Shown: positions 35,949 to 45,302, counted from the stretch's first letter. The stretch: DNA of 64,000 nt from Streptomyces aureus (GCF_000725495.1 NZ_JNZD01000001.1:456681-520680), one strand, 5' to 3'. Program-made: numbers and translations. The notes: a model not told the origin generated them from the letters alone.

Positions 35949-37190
35949 ATGACACGCACCCCCTCCCCGGGCCGCCCGGTCGCGCGAGCCCGCAAGGCCC
36001 TTCTGTGCGCCGCTCTCCTCGCCGTCACCGTCCAGACCGCCGCCGTGCCCGCGGCCGCCCACGAGGCCGCCCGCCCGCGCGGGAGCGAGTGCGCGCGAAC
36101 CGCGCGGCCCCTCGGCGGAGAGTCCCGCGAAGTCCTCGGGATCACCCGGAAGGCCAAGGCCGATCTTCATCTGAAGTCGGTCGAGGTGAAGGTCACCCGC
36201 GGCCGGCGCGAGGTGCTCACCGACGCGCTCGGCGAGTCCATGACCGGAGTGCCGGCCGAGCCGGACATGCACTTCCGCGCCGGTTCCGTGGTCTTCTCCT
36301 ACGTCGGCACGGCGCTGCTGCAACTGGTCCAGGAGGGCCGGGTCCGCCTGGACGACACCGTGGAGCGCTGGCTGCCCGGGCTGCCCAAGGCGAACCGGAT
36401 CACCCTGCGGATGCTGGCGACCAACACCACCGGACTCCACGACTACGTCACCGACCCGGCGTTCCTGGCCGAGCTGGAGGCCCACCCGTTCCGCCACTGG
36501 ACCCCGCAGCAGCTGCTCGCGTACCCCTACAGCCATTCGTTCTGGTACGAGCCGGGCACCAACTGGAGCTATTCGCACGCCAATTACCTGCTGCTGATCC
36601 AGGCGCTCGAGAAGATCACCGGTACCCGGATCGACCGGTTCCTGCGGGAGCGGGTGACCGGCCCGCTGGGTCTGGACAACACCCGGAACAACTTCACCCC
36701 CGACATCCCGCGCAGGGTCCTGCACGCCTTCACCTCCGAACGCGGGCTGTACGAGGAGTCGACGTTCTGGAACCCCTCGTGGACCACCGCGCCCGGTGCC
36801 GTGATCACCACGCACATCTGTGACCTGGCCCGTTCGGCCCGGGCCATCGGCAGCGGCGAGCTCATCTCGCGCCGCTCGTACCGCACGCTGATCAACCCGG
36901 GGACCGTCGGGCTCGGTCACCCGACCGCCCGCTGCCCCGCCACGGTCTGTCTGCCGCAGACGGAGGCCAAGCACTTCGGCCTGGGTGTCATCGTGATCAA
37001 CGGATGGGTCCTGCAGAACCCCTCGTTCTCCGGCTACGCGGCGATCCAGGCGTATCTCCCGTCGAAGCGGCTGGCCATCGCGGTCAGCGCCACCAAGACC
37101 AAGGACACGCCCGACGGCAACATGGCCGAGGTGGTCGCCCAGCGCATCGCGGCGGCGCTGGCTCCCGAGGCGCCGCTGGCCGTCGGCTGA
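35949..37190 (+). CDS. Secreted serine-hydrolase-fold (class C beta-lactamase-like) protein lacking catalytic residues
   Basis: A 413-residue protein with a signal peptide (about residues 1-38, basic RKALLCAALLAVTVQTAAVPAAAHE) and a beta-lactamase/DD-carboxypeptidase fold. The SxxK motif normally reads GSVTK; here it reads GSVVF (Ser113, Phe116), so the general-base lysine is gone. The YxN motif reads YSH (Tyr208, His210), and the final HxG is not found before the C-terminal SGYAA stretch. Flanking structure is well preserved (LLQLVQEGRVRLDDTVERWLPG, LRMLATNTTGLHDY, GTNWSYSHANYLLLIQALEKITG). A non-catalytic peptidoglycan-binding or signalling role is plausible; this is inference. The gene is divergent from the zincin gene. 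Confidence 0.85.
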   Translation: MTRTPSPGRPVARARKALLCAALLAVTVQTAAVPAAAHEAARPRGSECARTARPLGGESREVLGITRKAKADLHLKSVEVKVTRGRREVLTDALGESMTGVPAEPDMHFRAGSVVFSYVGTALLQLVQEGRVRLDDTVERWLPGLPKANRITLRMLATNTTGLHDYVTDPAFLAELEAHPFRHWTPQQLLAYPYSHSFWYEPGTNWSYSHANYLLLIQALEKITGTRIDRFLRERVTGPLGLDNTRNNFTPDIPRRVLHAFTSERGLYEESTFWNPSWTTAPGAVITTHICDLARSARAIGSGELISRRSYRTLINPGTVGLGHPTARCPATVCLPQTEAKHFGLGVIVINGWVLQNPSFSGYAAIQAYLPSKRLAIAVSATKTKDTPDGNMAEVVAQRIAAALAPEAPLAVG

Positions 37191-37289
37191 CCTGCGGCCG
37201 GCCCGCCGCGTCCGGCACGGCCGCGCCCGCGGGTGCGGCGGAGGGCGGGCCCGGCGCACGCCCTCCGGGTCCGATGTGGGCCCGGAGCG

Positions 37290-37327
37290 CACGCCCCCCG
37301 GGTCCGGTTGGGCCCGGGGGGCGCGTG
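37290..37327 (+). terminator. Hairpin after the serine-hydrolase-like gene
   Basis: CACGCCCCCCGGG pairs with CCCGGGGGGCG(C)GTG, with one bulged base. It lies about 100 bp past the stop, and a related half-copy (GCGCACGCCCTCCGGGTCCG) lies just upstream. Confidence 0.6.
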
Positions 37328-37429
37328 TCCTCGCGCGGGCGACGGGAGTTGGGCAGGGAGAACTCCCGTTTCTCCCCACGCTCCCGGCTCCTTCCGAGCG
37401 GGGGACACCCCGTCCGGAGGTGGCCGCCC

Positions 37430-37969
37430 GTGCGCGCCTTGTACGTACCCGTCCGTTCGCGCGTACCCGCCCGGCTGGTCGCCGCGGTCCTGACCGTGGC
37501 CGCGACCGCCGGCTGCATGAGCGTCGGCGACGACGCGGGGCGGCCGGCGCCCTCGCAGTCGGCGGGCAGACACGCCGACGGGGTGCCCGGCGGCGGGGCC
37601 GCGGGGGGCGGCGGGATCGGGTCGTTCGGCGGGAAGAGCGGCAAGGGCGGCAAGGGCCACAAGGGCGGCAAGGCCTCGGCGAAGCCGGGGGAGTCCGCCT
37701 CAGGGGACCCCTCCGCCTCGGCCTCCCCGGGCGCGAAGCCTTCGGCGAAGATCACGGTGAAGAGCGGGGACCCCTCCGAGAACTCCGCGCCGCCCGGTGA
37801 GGAGCCGACTCCCACGCGGACGACGGCGGAGCCGACGCCCGAGCCCCCGCCGGCCTCGTCCCCGGCGCCCGACCCCGGTACGGCGGAGCCGTCCTCGTCG
37901 GCCCACGAGCAGCCGCTGCCCCAGCTGGTCCAGCGCGAACCGGCGCCCGAGGCGGGCTCCCCGGTCTAA
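37430..37969 (+). CDS. Low-complexity lipoprotein
   Basis: A 179-residue protein with a lipoprotein signal peptide ending at Cys29 (LVAAVLTVAATAGC). The mature part is entirely low-complexity: a Gly-rich stretch, a GKGGKGHKGGK block, then Ser/Pro/Thr/Glu-rich spacer to the end (QPLPQLVQREPAPEAGSPV). No folded domain is visible. Such sequences often act as wall-spanning linkers, but no function is assigned. GTG 37430 has GGAGG 9 bases upstream. It is transcribed with the preceding serine-hydrolase-like gene but after a terminator-like hairpin. Confidence 0.65.
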   Translation: MRALYVPVRSRVPARLVAAVLTVAATAGCMSVGDDAGRPAPSQSAGRHADGVPGGGAAGGGGIGSFGGKSGKGGKGHKGGKASAKPGESASGDPSASASPGAKPSAKITVKSGDPSENSAPPGEEPTPTRTTAEPTPEPPPASSPAPDPGTAEPSSSAHEQPLPQLVQREPAPEAGSPV

Positions 37970-38138
37970 CGGCGACGGCAGCGGCAGTGGCGGCGGCAGC
38001 GGCCGGTGTGGCGGGGTTCACGGGCCGAAGGGCCGCGGATGTGGTCCGTCCAACAGCGCGGCCGACGGCGGCGAGGTAACTTGGGTGGTGCGAGCAGCTG
38101 GCTCGCACTGCACCCTCACCTGGTCTTACGGGCTCGGT

Positions 38139-38168
38139 TTGCCTTCAAGGGGGAAGGGTGCGTATGGT
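38139..38168 (+). promoter_or_regulatory. Candidate helicase promoter giving a ~150-nt leader
   Basis: TTGCCT (38139-38144) and TATGGT (38163-38168) are 18 bases apart. The gap 37970-38325 contains no gene. A long untranslated leader is common before cold-responsive DEAD-box helicase genes; no known RNA family was recognised in it. Confidence 0.5.
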
Positions 38169-38325
38169 AGTAGATCGTTTGATCCCATTTGCCCGGCGCC
38201 GCCGCAGAGAGCGCCGCGTGGCGCGTACTCTCCCTTGCCGTGGCCGGACCGCATAGAGGCGGTCGTTTGCGACTTCACGGAGTTTGGGCGCGTGCCGAAG
38301 AAACTCCGGAAGGTTCGCATTTCGC

Positions 38326-40329
38326 ATGTCTGTTTCCAGTACTGATCACGTCGTCGTGCCCGAGAACAACGAGAACGACGACGTGGTCGAGGCCACGATC
38401 GAGGCGATCGAGACCACCGAGTCCGCCGTTCCCGAGATCACCTTCGCCGACCTCGGTCTCCCCGAGGGCGTCGTCCGCAAGCTCGCGCAGAACGGCGTGA
38501 CCACCCCCTTCCCGATCCAGGCCGCGACCATCCCGGACGCCCTGGCCGGCAAGGACATCCTCGGCCGCGGCCGCACCGGCTCCGGCAAGACCCTCTCCTT
38601 CGGTCTGCCGACCCTGGCGCAGCTCGCCGGCGGCCACACCGAGAAGAAGAAGCCGCGCGCCGTCATCCTGACGCCGACCCGTGAGCTGGCCATGCAGGTC
38701 GCCGACGCGCTGCAGCCCTACGGCGACGTCCTCGGCCTGAAGATGAAGGTCGTCTGCGGCGGTACGTCGATGGGCAACCAGATCTACGCCCTGGAGCGCG
38801 GCGTCGACATCCTCGTCGCCACCCCGGGCCGTCTGCGCGACATCATCAACCGCGGCGCCTGCTCGCTGGAGAACACCCAGATCGCCGTCCTCGACGAGGC
38901 CGACCAGATGTCGGACCTGGGCTTCCTGCCCGAGGTCACCGAGCTGCTCGACCAGGTCCCGGCCGGCGGCCAGCGCATGCTGTTCTCCGCCACCATGGAG
39001 AACGAGATCTCCACGCTGGTCAAGCGCTACCTGAGCAACCCGGTCACGCACGAGGTCGACAGCGCCCAGGGCAACGTCACCACGATGTCGCACCACATCC
39101 TCATCGTGAAGCCCAAGGACAAGGCGCCGGTCACCGCCGCGATCGCCTCCCGCAAGGGCCGCACGATCATCTTCGTCCGCACCCAGCTGGGCGCCGACCG
39201 CATCGCCGAGCAGCTCCGCGACGCCGGTGTGAAGGCCGACGCGCTGCACGGCGGCATGACGCAGGGCGCCCGTACGCGGACGCTGGCCGACTTCAAGGAC
39301 GGCTACGTCAACGCGCTCGTCGCCACCGACGTCGCCGCCCGCGGCATCCACGTCGACGGCATCGACCTGGTCCTGAACGTGGACCCGGCCGGTGACCACA
39401 AGGACTACCTGCACCGCTCCGGCCGTACCGCCCGTGCGGGCCGCTCCGGCACTGTCGTGTCGCTGTCGCTCCCGCACCAGCGCCGCCAGATCTTCCGGCT
39501 GATGGAGGACGCGGGCGTCGACGCCGCGCGTCACATCATCAACTCGGGCACGGCCTTCGAGCCCGAGGTCGCCGAGATCACCGGCGCCCGCTCGATGACC
39601 GAGGTCCAGGCCCAGTCGGCGGGCGACGCCGCCCACCAGGCCGAGCGCGAGGTCACCCAGCTCACCAAGGAGCTGGAGCGCGCGCAGCGCCGTGCCACCG
39701 AGCTGCGCGGTGAGGCCGACCGTCTGGTCGCCCGTGCCGCGCGCGAGCGGGGCGAGGACCCGGAGGTGGCGGTCGCCGCCGCGGCCGAGGCCGCTGCCGA
39801 GCAGGCCGTCGTCGAGACGCCGGCCGTCGAGACCGTCGTCGAGGCCGACGAGCGTCCCGCGTACGAGCCGCGTCAGCGCCGCGACGAGCGGGGCAACTAC
39901 GAGCGCCGTGACAACGACCGTGGCGGCCGTTCCTTCGAGCGCCGCGATGACCGCGGTGGCCGTTCGTTCGAGCGTCGTGACGACAACCGTGGCGGTGGCT
40001 TCCGTCGCGATGACAACCGTGGTGGCGGCTTCAACCGCGCGATGACCGCGGTGGCCGTTCGTTCGAGCGTCGTGACGACAACCGCGGTGGCGGCTTCAAC
40101 CGCGACGACCGTGGCGGCCGTTCCTTCGAGCGCCGCGACGACCGTGGCGGCCACCGGGGCAGCGACCGTCCCTTCAACCGTGACCGTCAGGGCGACCGTC
40201 CCGCCGGCGGCGGCTTCCGCTCCGGCCACGACCGTCCCACCGGCCGTCGCGACGACCACCGCGCCACGGGTGCCGGTTCGTTCCGCCGCGACGAGAAGCC
40301 GCGCTGGAAGCGCAACGGCTGACACCTGA
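38326..40329 (+). CDS. DEAD-box RNA helicase with an apparent C-terminal frameshift
   Basis: An RNA helicase for ribosome assembly or RNA decay. The helicase core (residues 1-450) is complete: Q motif TTPFPIQAATIP, motif I GRGRTGSGKT, VILTPTRELAMQV, motif II VLDEADQM, motif III FSATME, motif VI HRSGRTARAG. Then comes a Glu/Ala-rich coil and an RGG/RDD-rich tail (RGGRSFERRDD repeats). Near 40036-40041 the tail frame breaks: the annotated frame runs on as VRSSVVTTTAVAAST..., while the +2-shifted frame from 40041 continues the repeat as DDRGGRSFERRDDNRGG and ends DEKPRWKRNG at 40322. A one-base deletion in CCGCCGCG explains it. The 95-bp spacing of the repeat, which should be 96, supports this. 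The intended product would be about 665 residues. Confidence 0.9.
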   Translation: MSVSSTDHVVVPENNENDDVVEATIEAIETTESAVPEITFADLGLPEGVVRKLAQNGVTTPFPIQAATIPDALAGKDILGRGRTGSGKTLSFGLPTLAQLAGGHTEKKKPRAVILTPTRELAMQVADALQPYGDVLGLKMKVVCGGTSMGNQIYALERGVDILVATPGRLRDIINRGACSLENTQIAVLDEADQMSDLGFLPEVTELLDQVPAGGQRMLFSATMENEISTLVKRYLSNPVTHEVDSAQGNVTTMSHHILIVKPKDKAPVTAAIASRKGRTIIFVRTQLGADRIAEQLRDAGVKADALHGGMTQGARTRTLADFKDGYVNALVATDVAARGIHVDGIDLVLNVDPAGDHKDYLHRSGRTARAGRSGTVVSLSLPHQRRQIFRLMEDAGVDAARHIINSGTAFEPEVAEITGARSMTEVQAQSAGDAAHQAEREVTQLTKELERAQRRATELRGEADRLVARAARERGEDPEVAVAAAAEAAAEQAVVETPAVETVVEADERPAYEPRQRRDERGNYERRDNDRGGRSFERRDDRGGRSFERRDDNRGGGFRRDDNRGGGFNRAMTAVAVRSSVVTTTAVAASTATTVAAVPSSAATTVAATGAATVPSTVTVRATVPPAAASAPATTVPPAVATTTAPRVPVRSAATRSRAGSATADT

Positions 40330-40364
40330 CAGCCGAGTTCTGACGCCTGACGGCTCAGCGACCT

Positions 40365-40401
40365 GATGTGGCCCCCACCCGGACCGGGTGGGGGCCACAT
40401 C
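40365..40401 (+). terminator. Terminator after the helicase
   Basis: GATGTGGCCCCCACCCGG pairs with CCGGGTGGGGGCCACATC around a single A; the effective loop is a few bases. Confidence 0.88.
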
Positions 40402-40555
40402 GTCGTTCCCGGGGCCGGCGATGGGAAAAGCCGTTGCTGTCGCCCAGTCAACTCCCTGTAATATTCGTCGACTTGTGCGAGGGATGTGACTGCTGGGGGC
40501 CGGGCTCAGGCCCGGGACGGCGAGGTCTCCCCGCACTGCTTCGGGAGGGGTTTCC

Positions 40556-43500
40556 TTGATTCGTCGTTCCTTCGTCCGCCCCGGACGTTCCTTCGTCCGC
40601 CCCGCGAGAGCCGGACGCGCCGCCGCCGTCGCCGCCGCGGCGTCCGCGATGCTCGCCGGCGGTGTGATCCCGCTGCTGCCCACGCCCGCCTCCGCGGTGG
40701 GCGCCGCCCAGGAGACGGTGGTTCCCGCCGCGTTGCGGAGCACCTCCACGTCGGCGACGCTCTTCAGCGCCTCCACCTACAAGGGGCACGACGGCGCCGG
40801 TGCCCAGGGTGTTTTCCACCGGCTGGAGGGACACTCCGGACTGGTCTGGACGCGCTACGCGGACGGGGTGTCCGTACCGGTGCCGCAGCCTGAGGGCGTC
40901 CTCGGTACGTGGGGTACGGGCAGTGACGTCCTCGCCTACCGCTACGAGGACCGTCGGGTCGACCTGTGGGACGCGGCCGACGGGACCACGCGCACCGTCC
41001 AGCCGCCTGCGGGCATGGGCCTGTTCACGGCATACGCCGATCTGGTGATCGGGTACCGCGTGGTCACCGCCGAGGACGGCAGGACCAGCAAGGAGATGCA
41101 CCTGCTGTTCCCCGAGCGGGACGGTACGACCCGTGATGTGCCGGTCACCGGGCTGCCCGCAGGGTGGCAGCTTCTCTCCCCGCTGGGAGGGGACTCCGAG
41201 GGGCTCCTCTTCAGCGCGTTTCAGGACGGTCAGTACCGGTCGGTCATGGTCGACCGGAGGACCGGGCAGGTGAGCGGCATGACCGCACCGCGCTCCAAGG
41301 TCTACCTCGAAGCTCAGGTCACTCCCGAGCACGTCGTCCTGTTCAACGTGAACGAGGCGAAGGTTCTGGTGTTCGGGCGGTCCGATCTGTCGGCCGCCCC
41401 CGCCGAGGTCACGTTGGACGGCGGGGGCAGCGTGAACCCCGCGCAGGACCTCGCCGTGGTCGGTGACTGGCTGGTCCACCGGCCGAGCAACGGGACGGCG
41501 GTGACAGCCGTCCCGGTCACCGGCGGCCCCGCGGTGACCGTGCTGCCCGTTTCGGACCCGTACGTCTCCGCCGTCCCGGACGGTACCGCCGTCGCGAAGG
41601 GCCGTACGGCCTCCGGTGACTGGGGCATCCAGCGCATCATCGCGGGCCCGGACGGCACTCCCGCCGTCACCCAGGTCAAGCCGCTGCCCAGGCCCCCCGT
41701 CCCCGTCCAGGGCATCTCCCTCGACCAGGGGCGTCTCGTGATCACGGACGACAGCCTGCGCGGGCGCCGGGACGACTTTGTCCGGACCGTCGCCGCGACC
41801 GGCACCCCCGCGTACGGCGAGCGGTCCGAGTTCTCGCCCTACGCCGAGACCGTGGTCATCGCCCCTTGTGCGACGACGGACGTGGCCTGCTCCGAGATCC
41901 ACGGCACGGCCGACGGCCGGATCGCCTGGCTGGAGCACTCCTCGGCGACGAAGGACCTGATCCGGGTCAACGGGCCGAAGAGCAACGACCTCTGGGAGCG
42001 GAGCGTGCCCGCGGGCGGGCGCATCACCGACGTCTCGGGGCGCTACCTCGTCCACACCACCGCCGACCGGCAGGACGTGTACGCGCTCGACGACGCCGGC
42101 GCTCCCGTCCTCACCCGTGCCCCCGGTGCCGCCGCGCTCTCCGGTGACGTGCTCTGGACGGCGGGGTCCACGCCCGGCACCCTCACGGCGTACGACCTGA
42201 CCGCGAAGCGGACGACGGAGACGCTCGTCACCGACGCCGGCTGCGTGCCGACCGAGTTGCAGGCGCTGGGCCGCTGGATCTACTGGACCTGTGACGGCAG
42301 GGCCGGTGTCTACGACCGTACGGCGAAGAAGTCCGTCGCGGTGCCGGCCGACGAGGCGAAGCTCGGCGACGGCTACGTCGTCACGCACGACAGGGCGGCC
42401 GGGAAGCTGACGCTCACGACGGTGGCCGGCGGCAGCGCCGTGAGCCGGGTCATCGGCGACCTGCCCGACACCGGCGTCTCCCAGCGGGACGTGCGCTGGA
42501 CGGTCGACGAGTCCGGTGCGAACGCCGCGTACGTGGACGGCCAGGAGCGCGTGCACCTCGTACCGTCCGGGGTGCCCGAGCAGCCGCTGCGGCTGCTGGC
42601 GCCCGCCAGGAACGAGCCGTCCGTGCAGGCGCACGCGGTCGACACCGTCCCGGACACCCTGACCACCCTGCTGCTGTCGAAGCCGGCCGCGGGCTGGGAC
42701 CTGACGGTGCGCAACCGTGCCACCGGCAAGGTCTACGACGACGGCCGCGACGGCTCCGCCGCGCGCGGCGAGCTGACCGTCGGCTGGCACGGGGACGACC
42801 CGGCCCTCCAGGGCGACACCTCCGTCCCGGACGGCACCTACGACTGGACGGTGTCCGTCACCCCCGCGGACGGGGTCGGCGCCCCTCTCCAGGTCCGCGG
42901 CACGGTCCGGCTCAAGGGCGGCAGCCCGGTGCGCCACGACCACGTCGGCGCCGAGGGGGCCCCGGACGGCACCGGCGACCTGCTCACGCTCAACGCGTCG
43001 GGAGGGCTGACCTTCCAGCAGGGCGACGGGAAGGGCGCGTTCGCCGGGAAGGCCACCGGCAACGGCTGGTCGGCCAAGACGGTCGCGGTGCCGTTCGGCG
43101 ATCTGAACGGCGACCGCTGCAACGACGTCCTGGTGCGGATGAGCGACGGGGCCCTGCGCGGCTACAAGCCCGCGTGCGGCACGGCGCCGACCCCCTCGAC
43201 CTCGTACAAGGCGCTCGGCACCGGCTGGAACGCGTATGACGTCCTGACCTCGCCCGGCGACCTGACCGGTGACGGGCGGCCGGATCTGCTCTCGCGGAAG
43301 TCCTCGACCGGCGACCTCTACCTGTTCGCGGCGAAGAGCGACGGAACGCTCTCGGCGGGCAGGAGGATCCGCACGGCGTGGACGGGCTACACCAAGGTCG
43401 TCGGCGCCGGGGACCTGAACGGCGACGGGATCGGGGACGTGCTCGCGCGGGACGGGGCGGGAACGCTGTACCGCTACGACGGCACCGGGACCGGCCTGTT

Positions 43501-43708
43501 GAAGGACCGGGTCAAGGTGTTCACCGGCTGGGGCGCCTCCTACAACGCGATCGTCGGCGTCGGCGACATCACCGGCGACGGGAGGAGCGACCTGGTCGAG
43601 CGCGACACCTCGGGGAACGTCTACCGCAACGCCGGTACGGGGACGGGCTCGTTCGGTCCCCGCGTGAAGATCGTCGGCGGGTGGCAGGGCTACAAGGGCC
43701 TTTTCTAG
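40556..43708 (+). CDS. Secreted FG-GAP (VCBS-type) repeat protein
   Basis: A 1050-residue exported protein. It starts with TTG 40556 behind GGGAGGGG, with a duplicated N-terminal stretch (RSFVRPGRSFVRPARAG), then a signal peptide ending near SAMLAGGVIPLLPTPASA. The long middle part has beta-propeller-like repeats around WTRYADG, YRYEDRRVDLWDAADG and GTGWNAYD patterns. The C-terminal 220 residues hold four FG-GAP calcium-binding motifs: FGDLNGDRCNDV, SPGDLTGDGRPDLL, GAGDLNGDGIGDVL and GVGDITGDGRSDLV. Such proteins are secreted and often adhesive or carbohydrate-associated. No enzymatic domain was found. The next gene starts 58 bp later inside a hairpin that also follows this stop codon. Confidence 0.88.
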   Translation: MIRRSFVRPGRSFVRPARAGRAAAVAAAASAMLAGGVIPLLPTPASAVGAAQETVVPAALRSTSTSATLFSASTYKGHDGAGAQGVFHRLEGHSGLVWTRYADGVSVPVPQPEGVLGTWGTGSDVLAYRYEDRRVDLWDAADGTTRTVQPPAGMGLFTAYADLVIGYRVVTAEDGRTSKEMHLLFPERDGTTRDVPVTGLPAGWQLLSPLGGDSEGLLFSAFQDGQYRSVMVDRRTGQVSGMTAPRSKVYLEAQVTPEHVVLFNVNEAKVLVFGRSDLSAAPAEVTLDGGGSVNPAQDLAVVGDWLVHRPSNGTAVTAVPVTGGPAVTVLPVSDPYVSAVPDGTAVAKGRTASGDWGIQRIIAGPDGTPAVTQVKPLPRPPVPVQGISLDQGRLVITDDSLRGRRDDFVRTVAATGTPAYGERSEFSPYAETVVIAPCATTDVACSEIHGTADGRIAWLEHSSATKDLIRVNGPKSNDLWERSVPAGGRITDVSGRYLVHTTADRQDVYALDDAGAPVLTRAPGAAALSGDVLWTAGSTPGTLTAYDLTAKRTTETLVTDAGCVPTELQALGRWIYWTCDGRAGVYDRTAKKSVAVPADEAKLGDGYVVTHDRAAGKLTLTTVAGGSAVSRVIGDLPDTGVSQRDVRWTVDESGANAAYVDGQERVHLVPSGVPEQPLRLLAPARNEPSVQAHAVDTVPDTLTTLLLSKPAAGWDLTVRNRATGKVYDDGRDGSAARGELTVGWHGDDPALQGDTSVPDGTYDWTVSVTPADGVGAPLQVRGTVRLKGGSPVRHDHVGAEGAPDGTGDLLTLNASGGLTFQQGDGKGAFAGKATGNGWSAKTVAVPFGDLNGDRCNDVLVRMSDGALRGYKPACGTAPTPSTSYKALGTGWNAYDVLTSPGDLTGDGRPDLLSRKSSTGDLYLFAAKSDGTLSAGRRIRTAWTGYTKVVGAGDLNGDGIGDVLARDGAGTLYRYDGTGTGLLKDRVKVFTGWGASYNAIVGVGDITGDGRSDLVERDTSGNVYRNAGTGTGSFGPRVKIVGGWQGYKGLF

Positions 43709-43733
43709 CCACATTGCCCGTCGGCCCGGCGCA

Positions 43734-43772
43734 TGTCATGCCCCCGGCGAGGGAATCGCTGGGGGCATGACA
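43734..43772 (+). promoter_or_regulatory. Perfect 12-bp hairpin that sequesters the permease start codon
   Basis: TGTCATGCCCCC (43734-43745) pairs perfectly with GGGGGCATGACA (43761-43772). The 3' arm contains both the G-rich Shine-Dalgarno sequence and the ATG (43767-43769) of the amino-acid permease. It may also terminate the upstream gene, but there is no T-tract. Confidence 0.65.
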
Positions 43773-45302
43773 GATGACGCCAGAGTGACTGGGCTGTCGG
43801 ACGAAGAGCGGCTGGCCCAGCTCGGCTACACGCAGGTTCTCGCCCGCCGCATGTCGGCGTTCTCCAACTACGCGGTCTCCTTCACGATCATCTCGGTCCT
43901 GTCGGGCTGCCTGACCCTGTATCAGTTCGGTATGAACACCGGCGGCCCCGCCGTGATCACCTGGGGCTGGGTCGCCGTCGGACTGATGACCCTGTTCGTC
44001 GGCCTCGCGATGGCCGAGATCTGTTCGGCCTATCCGACGTCCGCCGGGCTGTACTTCTGGGCGCACCGGCTCGCCCCGGAGCGCAGCCGGGCCGCCTGGG
44101 CGTGGTTCACGGGCTGGTTCAACGTCCTCGGCCAGGTCGCGGTGACCGCCGGCATCGACTTCGGCGCGGCCCTGTTCCTCGGCGCCTATCTGAACCTCCA
44201 GTTCGACTTTGAGGTGACGCCGGGCCGCACGATCCTGCTGTTCACCGCGATCCTGATCCTGCACGGCCTCCTCAACACCTTCGGCGTGGGGATCGTCGCC
44301 CTCCTCAACAGCATCAGCGTGTGGTGGCATGTCGTCGGTGTCGCCGTCATCGTCGGCGCGCTGACCTTCGTCCCGGACCACCACCAGTCGGCCGGCTTCG
44401 TGTTCACGAAGTTCGTGAACCACACGGGCTGGGGCAGCGGGGTCTACGTGGTCCTGATCGGACTTCTGATGGCCCAGTACACGTTCACCGGGTACGACGC
44501 CTCCGCCCATATGACCGAGGAGACCCACGATGCCTCCACGGCCGGGCCCAAGGGCATCGTGCGCTCCATCTGGACCTCGTGGATCGCCGGGTTCGTCCTG
44601 CTCCTCGGTTTCACCTTCGCGATCCAGTCCTACGACAAGGAGCTGGGCTCGGCGACGGGCGCGCCTCCGGCGCAGATCCTGCTGGACGCGCTCGGCGCGA
44701 CCGCGGGCAAGCTCCTGCTGCTCGTCGTGATCGGCGCCCAGCTGTTCTGCGGCATGGCGTCCGTGACCGCCAACAGCCGCATGATCTACGCGTTCTCGCG
44801 GGACGGCGCGCTGCCGTTCTCGTCGGTGTGGCACACGGTGCACCCGCGCACCCGGACCCCCGTGGCGGCCGTCTGGCTGGCCGCGCTGGGCGCCCTCGTG
44901 CTCGGCCTGCCCTATCTGATCAACTACGCGGCCTACGCGGCCGTGACGTCGATCGCGGTGATCGGCCTCTACGTCGCCTACGTCATCCCGACCCTGCTGC
45001 GGGTGCGCAAGGGCGACGCCTTCGAACGCGGGCCCTGGCACCTGGGCCGCTGGTCCCGTCCCGTCGGGGTGATCGCGGTCGGCTGGGTGGCCGTCATCAC
45101 CGTGCTGTTCATGCTGCCCCAGGTCTCCCCGGTCACCTGGGAGACGTTCAACTACGCCCCGGTCGCCGTCCTCGTCGTCCTCGGTTTCGCCGCCGCCTGG
45201 TGGCTCGCCTCGGCCCGGCACTGGTTCCTCAACCCCGAGCACCAGCGCACGATCGACCGCGAGGCCGCCCGCAAGGGTGCACCCGAACCGGTCGATCCCT
45301 GA
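43767..45302 (+). CDS. Amino acid permease, APC superfamily (GABA/choline-type)
   Basis: A 511-residue transporter with about 12 membrane segments. The N-terminal domain begins LSDEERLAQLGYTQVLARRMSAFSNYAVSFTIISVLSGCLTLYQFG and contains the family pattern MAEICSAYPTSAGLYFWAHRLAP, followed by WFTGWFNVLGQVAVTAG, and later TFTGYDASAHMTEETHDAS and ANSRMIYAFSRDGALPFS. These are typical of the ACT subfamily that takes up GABA, choline or amino acids, but the substrate is unknown. The ATG at 43767 is inside a hairpin (43734-43772), so translation may be structure-controlled. The gene is followed by tRNA-Lys. Confidence 0.9.
   Translation: MTDDARVTGLSDEERLAQLGYTQVLARRMSAFSNYAVSFTIISVLSGCLTLYQFGMNTGGPAVITWGWVAVGLMTLFVGLAMAEICSAYPTSAGLYFWAHRLAPERSRAAWAWFTGWFNVLGQVAVTAGIDFGAALFLGAYLNLQFDFEVTPGRTILLFTAILILHGLLNTFGVGIVALLNSISVWWHVVGVAVIVGALTFVPDHHQSAGFVFTKFVNHTGWGSGVYVVLIGLLMAQYTFTGYDASAHMTEETHDASTAGPKGIVRSIWTSWIAGFVLLLGFTFAIQSYDKELGSATGAPPAQILLDALGATAGKLLLLVVIGAQLFCGMASVTANSRMIYAFSRDGALPFSSVWHTVHPRTRTPVAAVWLAALGALVLGLPYLINYAAYAAVTSIAVIGLYVAYVIPTLLRVRKGDAFERGPWHLGRWSRPVGVIAVGWVAVITVLFMLPQVSPVTWETFNYAPVAVLVVLGFAAAWWLASARHWFLNPEHQRTIDREAARKGAPEPVDP

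Noticed and set aside
40030..40329. Programmed ribosomal frameshift in the helicase
   Set aside because: No slippery sequence or stimulatory structure is seen, and a single-base loss within a repeat explains the break more simply.
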